Positions 57,801-64,000 of a stretch of 64,000 nt of DNA are shown piece after piece. The DNA is from Bactericera cockerelli (taxonomy: Eukaryota > Arthropoda > Insecta > Hemiptera > Triozidae): the NCBI GenBank assembly GCA_024516035.1, contig CM044957.1, positions 18,497,224 to 18,561,223 of the forward strand, given 5' to 3'. The notes below the pieces were generated by a model. It saw only the letters and a list, made by a program, of their open reading frames with translations, did no database searches and had not been told where the DNA came from. The translations under genes and the position numbers were made by a program. How positions within the stretch are numbered: the stretch's first letter is position 1; every line of letters starts with the position of its first letter.

Positions 57801-57852
57801 GGAAGCCGTGCCCACTACCCTGGGTGCCGGCAACAATCTGGCCCCCCAGTGA
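51872..57852 (+). CDS. CNOT9: CCR4-NOT complex subunit 9 (Rcd-1/CAF40), six coding exons
   Basis: Exons: 51,872-52,017, 52,933-53,124, 53,619-53,742, 55,268-55,462, 56,630-56,721 and 57,684-57,852, all GT-AG with matching phases, giving 305 residues (human CNOT9: 299). After a glutamine run (residues about 11-18) comes [20 protein letters not shown], then [66 protein letters not shown] and [16 protein letters not shown]. This is the very conserved armadillo-repeat domain. CNOT9 sits on the CNOT1 scaffold and binds tryptophans of GW182 and other adaptors, directing mRNA deadenylation and repression in the cytoplasm. The exon with the ATG begins at an acceptor (51,861-51,862), so a 5' noncoding exon lies upstream. 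An AATAAA is at 58,058-58,063. A four-codon upstream frame overlaps the start. Confidence 0.95.
52040..52296. mobile_element. Short MITE of the TACAGGGT family in the first CNOT9 coding intron
   Basis: The left end TACGGGGTCCGCCATTG and right end (inverted) TACAGGGTACGTCATTGG continue into matching ATGAACCATTTTGAAATG on both sides. TA flanks both ends. It is 257 bp with no coding capacity. Confidence 0.8.
53798..54020. mobile_element. pogo/Tigger-like MITE, copy 3 (decayed)
   Basis: It starts CTGTCAAACCTTGCTTGAGA after TA and ends ATATCCAAGTTTGACTC before TA, with the same internal AATAACCTCTTT block as copies 1 and 2. It lies in a CNOT9 intron. Confidence 0.6.
56006..56260 (-). repeat. 5S-rRNA-derived SINE, near full length
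   Basis: The minus strand starts GCCAGCGTCGATGGGACGTT, followed by GAATACACCAGTTCTC, CACTGAAGTTAAGCAACGTC and GGACTTGGATGGGTGACC. The box A-like AAGTTAAGCAACG and box C-like TTGGATGGGTGACC of 5S rRNA are retained. The body and a T-rich (antisense poly-A) tail follow. It lies in the CNOT9 intron between 55,462 and 56,630. Confidence 0.85.
57026..57170 (+). repeat. 5S-derived SINE, 3' body fragment
   Basis: GGCCCTACCCAGGCTCGGTG, AGCGAATAGAGGTTAAAA and an A-rich end match the family body. The 5S-like head is absent. It is in the last CNOT9 intron. Confidence 0.6.
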
Positions 57853-60800
57853 GACCCCCCACCCCCTGGCCCGACAGTGAGACCCCCCACCCCCGTGATA
57901 AATTTATAGATTGATCTACCTTTTTGGTTGAGTTTTACGTGCTGAAGAAGCAGTTACCACTAAAAAATTTCCAACTGTTTGTAAAAGTTGGGTACATATA
58001 CATTTATACCTAATTGATATTTGCAGGTACCCCCCCAACACAGAGTCCGATGTTCAAAATAAATAGAAATTTCTTGCTCTCTTACAATTGTGTTTATTTT
58101 GTTAATTTTTTTTGGATTTGACGTTGCTTTGAACTACATGGTCATATCACGACGGGGGGTTTTAACCACCATTCGCTGGGCACACAGCTTAACTACTCCA
58201 ATGAACCTCACCCAGCCTGAGTGGGGCCGGGAATATGCAGTAGAATGTGGATTGCCATTATGAACAATAGTTGTTTAAAGTTCTCATTATTCTCAGGAAA
58301 TACAGGATAAATATCGGCAGGGTACTCTACCATGGTAATTGATCCCCAGTCCCTACGGCACACATTGTAACTTTATGTAACCGAAATTAATACTAACACA
58401 AAAATGCATTTTAATTCAAAGTATCGAAATGTCGTGATCGTTTTTGCAGAGTAAAATAAAAATTTGCTCAAACTTAAAAAAAAACCCTTTACTTTCCTTT
58501 CTATAGGATAAGGAAAGTAAAAAATATTCTTTTGGACATGTTGAATTTCTTCCGGGTACATCTAGATTTTTTTTAAATGTGTCTTCTTTAATTTTCTAAT
58601 TTGTAATATAATTTAAGATAAATAAATAGACAAGCATTTGGTTGTACAAACTTTTTCTTTTATTTCAAATTTTTAGACCTGTATGATTCAGTCAAGCTTT
58701 GTTTATATCCAAGTGGAAAATATCCAATATCAAGGATTTAAAAGAAATGAATAAATTATGAGAGATCTTGGGGTCTTTGGATATTTCAAAGTAGACCACA
58801 ATAAATGGAAAATGTACTAATGTACCTTGACTATCAATTATGCTTTCCAGTTACACAGGATTGAAATCTCCATGAGATCCTTCCTTTAAAGCAATTGACA
58901 CCAGAGGTGGTAAAGTAATAATATTTAAGATTTATTTATTATTTAACTCACAAAATGATTCTGGAGAAGCAAAGTGAATACTGAAGGTTGTTTTCAAAGA
59001 AAAAATATTTTACTACCTCACAAGTATTTGTTAACATTTTGTGACCGCTTACTTTACCCCACAGATGCCTGTTTAATCCCTTTAGAAAACAATTATCCTG
59101 AATAAAGTATTAAGTAGGAGAGGATACTTGAAAATTGTGTTGTCAATAACAAGATTGTAATTGCCTCATTGAATATTGCTCTTTCATAAAACAAAATCAA
59201 GAGGAGTTGGCCTGATCACTATTCTAAACCGTAGAAAAAGAAATTCATAAGTTTAAATTAACAAAAAATGCTTAAAAAGTAGTAACACAAGAACTACACC
59301 ATATATAATGTTATTTTATCTATGAATAAATCCAATGTACATGTGAAATAATAATTTGTTTAAAATTAAAAACGTATTATTTACAATTTTAAATTTCTGA
59401 TAGTATTGAAAAGAAGCCTTACTCTTCAATCATTGGAAAATCGCACATTCAAAAGACAAAATAAATATGAAAACAAAATAAAAATGTTGAAAAACAAAGA
59501 AAACAATGTTGCTGCGAGATATATATTTATTTGATTTTTTCGCCTTAGAACTGGTTGTTACGTATTAAAAGAAGAAAAATTAAAGTATGTTCTATCCAGA
59601 GAGGTACCATCAATTCATTGTAACGAAAAAGAGGACAGACAGGGTTTTTAAAGTTATTTTTCGTGCGTCATCAACACACTCATAATTTTCAGATTATGAA
59701 AACAATGCAGGTTGAAAGAATAAGGAATTTAATATAAAAAAATACAAAAATATGACAAGGTAGTATTTTGTAAATCAATTAGAATTTAAACCAAATGGCG
59801 ACGTTTCAAATAAAAAAATTGAGGGTTTTTCAATTTTTCCAATGACATGAAAAATTACCTTTTAAGATTTTTTATTTTTATGGTAGAGCATTTTTCATTT
59901 TACTGGGGATTAAGAATCTACCATGTGTTGGTAAATTCAGTGTATAATCTTGTTGTAGCAAATTAAATAGGAAAAAATGATGAAATATTGAGTTTCATGT
60001 ATAACAAAGGAGTAACAAACAAAAGAAATTAAATATTTTTTATAGTAAAGAAAGTTAACAAAATGGGCAAGAAGGTAGAGAGGACAGAATTATAAGAATG
60101 ATGTGAGCAGTGAGGCTTTGCTCGAATAGTGAAGAATCAGATTGTAGAGCTCTAGTTTCATTAACATGATTTTAGAGCCATATGAGCTAGAGTTCCATTT
60201 TTCTAAATAAATGTATGATTGACAATAACTTGGTAGCGTACAATTATTCATTATCTTGTTTATTTATGCTAATGATTTGGCTATCAAGCCATTTTTCTTG
60301 GAAAAATACACAAACTAAGGCTGTAAAAAATGTTCGAGATCTAATTTTATAAACTAGAGATGTAATGATAGAGCAATGGCAGGGGAACTCCAGTTTTCAG
60401 CTCGAGAAGTTAAAAAGAGCAGTAGATCAACCCTAACTATACAATCTAACAGCAGGCAGTTGAACTCATTATATTGTAACTTAGTGAGGGCCATCAGATC
60501 ACAGAAGTTCTCAAAACATAATAAAGAGAAGATAAAGTTCTACTTTTCAAGAAATAGACGTATCATAACGTACATACTAGAACAAGTGACATGAACTTTA
60601 CTTCACCTGAAAGGTCAAATAACACCAAAGCTCATAATACTGGTGGTTTCCCATAACAAGAGTTGACCAAGAGTCCAATGACTGGCTTATTAGAAACATA
60701 GTTCACACTCAGTGTGATTTCATACAGTGTGATATGGAGAATCACATAAGGTACTTCAGATATGAGCCCATCTACTAGCCAAAATCACCATAACTGAGAG

Positions 60801-61139
60801 CGTCATAAAATATTGCACCTCAGTGAATTCTTCTCTAGTCTTGGTAGAAAAACACAGCCTAGAGCTATCTCTACAGAAATTGAGGGACAACAAAGCGCAT
60901 CACTCGCTCGGAGAAACATTGAAGAAGAGCTTCATGGAAGTCATCACATCTTTATTATACCGAGCAGTCTTTCAATTTTATTAATCTATCTTAAAGGAAA
61001 CACACACACACACGATAGCGAACTTGGAGATCACTCGGTCCGCACATTCTTGCTGTTAAGTGCACAATACTGGTGTGTGGAGAAGTTTTTACAGTACACA
61101 CAAGGGAAGGCCCGGCTAGTACACAGTGGGTTAAAGTCT
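57853..61139. other. CNOT9 / calreticulin convergent 3' region
   Basis: It holds the CNOT9 3' UTR (AATAAA at 58,058), a 5S-SINE body fragment (58,107-58,237, minus) and the probable calreticulin 3' UTR. Possible minus-strand poly-A signals (TTTATT on the plus strand) occur at 60,951 and further left. I cannot say which is used, and no other gene was recognised. Confidence 0.5.
58107..58237 (-). repeat. 5S-derived SINE, body fragment
   Basis: The plus strand shows the antisense body: GACGTTGCTTTGAACTAC, CACGACGGGGGGTTTTA, CACCCAGCCTGAGTGGGGCC. The 5S-like head is missing. It lies immediately past the CNOT9 poly-A signal. Confidence 0.65.
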
Positions 61140-63695
61140 CTACAACTCGTCGTGAACCTGGAAAAAAAAAACAAAAAAGGGTTAAGTAATTTAAAAAAAG
61201 CCTAAACTTGTGGGTATATGGCAAATTCCCATGATAAGGGGAATAACCAATGCCAAAAAATTAAATTAAAAAGAAAAAAAAAAAAAAAACTTGTGGGTTG
61301 TGAGAAAATTTCATTTAAATCAGGGTGAAAAACTAGACTGTACGAACTGGTGGGTCTAGGGTCTCTCTAATAGCATTTCAAACCAAAATCTATTACCACC
61401 TTGAGAAAAACTCTTATTGCGTTCCTGTGATCCTGAAAACCGTAATCTGGGCTGGGCATATTATTTGAATGCAATAGGGCATATATCTCTCATAAATGAG
61501 CGACGTGGCACCCTGACACCAAAGTGCAAAAATTAAGGATTTTTTTATCTAAAGACTTCGTAAAATTAGATTTTGGAGCCTGAACACTTGGAAAATGTAC
61601 TCATAAAAGTCTTGCACGCAATGCGTTAAGCATTGAATTAAAAAACCAGGAAAGATAGAGACCCGGCCAGGACATGGCAATAATAATGCCTCTTGGGCTT
61701 ACTGCTGGAATACTGGGACTCATCATTCCTTTCAGGCAGTATAAATAAGGTGATATTATTATTATTACTTCTGATTTTTCTGAAGTGTGCCTTCCATACA
61801 TACCTCTGGTTTCTCAGTCGTTTCCTCCTCATCTTCATCTTCGTCATCGTCATCATCCTTCTTAGCATCCTTGGCAGCCGCCTCCTCTGCCTTTCTCTCT
61901 TCCTCGTCTTGCTGCTCCTTCATTTTCTTCTCTCCCTCCTGGAGTGAGGCAAACACGAAAATAATATTAGGAAGAGGTTTGAAAAATACATGAAAGATAA
62001 AACAAAGCAAACTCAAACATATTTCAATTACAATTGAAGCCATTCCATGATTTTAGCATTGTGATTGAATTTCAAATATTTAGAATCTGAATCTACTCAG
62101 CAAGTTAGCATTCATGAACTATTATACTCATAATATGTCATTATTAAAGAAATTTTGAACCATTGTCTTATGGGATTTTTTTAAATACATAGTATGTAAA
62201 TTGATAAAAAAATAAATATGTAGATAATGTGTGTAAAAGAAAATTACATTACATCAAGAAAAAAATTAGTTAAGAGCGCGTTTAAAACCGAAAATGATTT
62301 TGTTCACTACACAGTTTTAAATATAATATTATGTATGTATAATTGTACAATTATGGTAAGGAACAACTTCCGACATATTTGATATTTTCTCTAGTGTGGT
62401 GCAAGAGCTAACTCTTGCACACATCACTTCAGTATCCATGGGTTCAATCCCACCACCCAACAATATTTTTGTTTTTCCTAAATATTTTTTTGATAGTTTT
62501 ATATTTCTATTAGTTACAATTTTAACTTTTTACAGTCTCATTTATTTTCAAAAATTTCTGTTTAGAAAAAAAAACTAACAAAAAAACCTGCTCAAGTTTT
62601 GGTGCTAGAAAGTCGTGTGATGTTCCCACCCGTTTATTTTAAACGTAGAACAGGCAACTTACAAAGGTTGGTTTCCAGATGTCCTCGGCGAACTTCTTGG
62701 CCGTAGCAATGTCGTCCGTGATGAGAACATTGTCGAAGATGGTTCCAGATTTCACTTGCCACAGGTCGAAACCAATGGTGCACACTTCTGGCTTGTAGTA
62801 CAGTTCTGGGTCGGGGCTGTACTCTGGGTTGTCGATTTCTGGGTGCACCCACACGCCCTGAAATTTAATTCAATATTCTTTCATTAAACACCATTTAAAT
62901 TAGCATTGGTTTTCCTCATGTAAGACAATACGCAATCCGCGACTTAGAGCCACAGAGGTATTCATGCTGGCAATCAAATCCCTCAAGTTCCAACTTAAAG
63001 AGCTTATGATGAAAAAAGTTGCCAATAGAGAAAGAGAAAATTATTTATATCAGAAAACTCTTACAATATGTACAAAAAATATTGGTTCAAAAATTAAAAT
63101 TTTTCTTATTTTTCTGGTTAGATCCATCATAAAGTTGTCTGTTTATTGAGTTTATTTCACCCTAGCTGATTCCAAAGTGTATTCTTTCAGAGAGAAAGGG
63201 CCTAGTGTTCATTGCACAAATGAAAATTGTTTCTTTCTCTTAAACTGTGAGGTTAAAAAATGTGTTTTCTCTTGGATATCTAAAAATTTGCATTTTGGTT
63301 ATCAGGCTCTTTTTCTTTGGAGCCATTCAATTAGTGATACTCCTGAAGGCTTCTTCTAACTAATGACTGCCTTGGGTTGAACCTACCTTGTAGTCTGGGT
63401 TCTCAATCTGCTTGGGTGCCCACATGCCTTTGTACTCTGGGTTGTCGATCATTGGTGCCTCCCACTCTCCGTCCATCTCATCGTCCCAGTCAGCAGGCTT
63501 GACAGCATCTGGGTCCGGGATGTGCTCAGGCTTCTCCCAGTCCTCAGGCTTGGTGTCGTTGGGGTCAGCAATGGTTGGTCTGTCGTCCCAGTCCTCTGGC
63601 TTCTTGGCTTCAGGGTCCTTGATTTTCTTGGGTGGCAGGAAGTCCCAGTCATCTTCTAACTGGCCACTTTGGACACTTTCGTTGTCAATGAGCAC
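61140..63695 (-). CDS. Calr: Calreticulin, C-terminal 218 residues (5' part off the window)
   Basis: Four minus-strand exons: 63,695-63,387, 62,857-62,663, 61,938-61,804 and 61,157-61,140, all GT-AG and phase 0. The first encodes [20 protein letters not shown] and the P-domain, with three KPEDWD/KPADWD-type repeats ([39 protein letters not shown]). Three [12 protein letters not shown] repeats continue into exon 2. Exon 2 also holds [19 protein letters not shown], the last strands of the lectin-like domain. Exon 3 is the acidic Ca-binding tail. The 18-base last exon encodes VHDEL and a stop, an ER retrieval signal. Calreticulin is a soluble ER chaperone for monoglucosylated glycoproteins and a calcium store. 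The [14 protein letters not shown] block and soluble HDEL end favour calreticulin over calnexin. The N-terminal signal peptide and first half lie beyond 64,000. Confidence 0.95.
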
Positions 63696-64000
63696 CTGAA
63701 AAATAATAAGGGAATACCCTATTCATTACTGTAACCCAATACCATAACTGATTACAGTAATATTACAGGATCTATGTTGCATTATTAAAATAGCCCTACT
63801 TGCATGCAAAATTTAAAATAATAATAATAACACTGTTAAGTGGAAGATAACCACCAGGCGAGGTTAATGCTTAAAGCATTTTCTACCACCTAACCCTCAG
63901 AGTCTTATTGTTAAGTGGTCACAAACTCAAATTAATGAGAAAAATTCATGCACTGGGTGGGATTCGAACGAACTAAATAGATATACTGCACTGCTTAGTA
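63696..64000. other. Calreticulin intron with SINE fragments
   Basis: Intronic to calreticulin. A block at about 63,840-63,900 (GGTTAATGCTTAAAGCATTT) matches in inverted form the DNA near 21,540-21,610. The start of a tRNA-Leu-like SINE (GTGGGATTCGAACGAAC) is cut by the window edge. Confidence 0.5.

Noticed and set aside
61693..61993. Plus-strand Leu/Ser-rich frames near 61.7-62.0 kb
   Set aside because: They are the reverse complement of the acidic tail of calreticulin (GAT/GAA-rich), not genes.
63360..63699. Calling the right-edge gene calnexin
   Set aside because: The P-domain has three repeats of each type rather than four, there is no transmembrane segment, and the gene ends in HDEL, so calreticulin fits.

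Overview
The window is insect nuclear DNA: AT-rich, with short GT-AG exons in long introns and dense small transposons and SINEs. The gene set and the recurring 'taggtacctac'-type words suggest a hemipteran, possibly a planthopper. That placement is an impression, not a result. Four conserved host genes and one complete DNA transposon occupy the right-hand 35 kb. The first 28 kb contains no host gene I can recognise.

Layout. 1-28,000: intergenic or deep intronic DNA with SINE copies (one family derived from 5S rRNA), a dead Tc1-like transposase (about 9.27-9.69 kb), pyrimidine microsatellites, and three foldback elements with TACAGGGT termini and probable TA target duplications (15.4-17.0, 17.4-17.9 and 24.9-26.1 kb). 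29,433-31,287 (+): COMMD3. 34,533-41,370 (-): a Psc/BMI1-type Polycomb RING-finger gene, convergent with COMMD3. 41,939-47,395: a PIF/Harbinger transposon with terminal inverted repeats, TTA target duplications, an intact DDE transposase and a Myb/SANT-like partner gene broken by one base. 51,872-57,852 (+): CNOT9 (Rcd-1), a CCR4-NOT subunit. 61,140-63,695 (-): the 3' part of calreticulin, ending in HDEL; its 5' part lies beyond the right edge.

The host genes have unrelated jobs (COMMD/Commander trafficking, PRC1 chromatin repression, mRNA deadenylation, ER chaperoning). The COMMD3-Psc pairing recalls the COMMD3-BMI1 neighbourhood of vertebrates. The most unusual structures sit at splice sites and UTRs. 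A 40-bp minisatellite has multiplied the 5' splice site of the Psc RAWUL exon to nine copies. A 29-bp triplication carries TACTAAT branch-point-like motifs into the acceptor of the first CNOT9 coding exon. A hairpin with arms of about 110 bp starts about 25 bases after the Psc stop codon.
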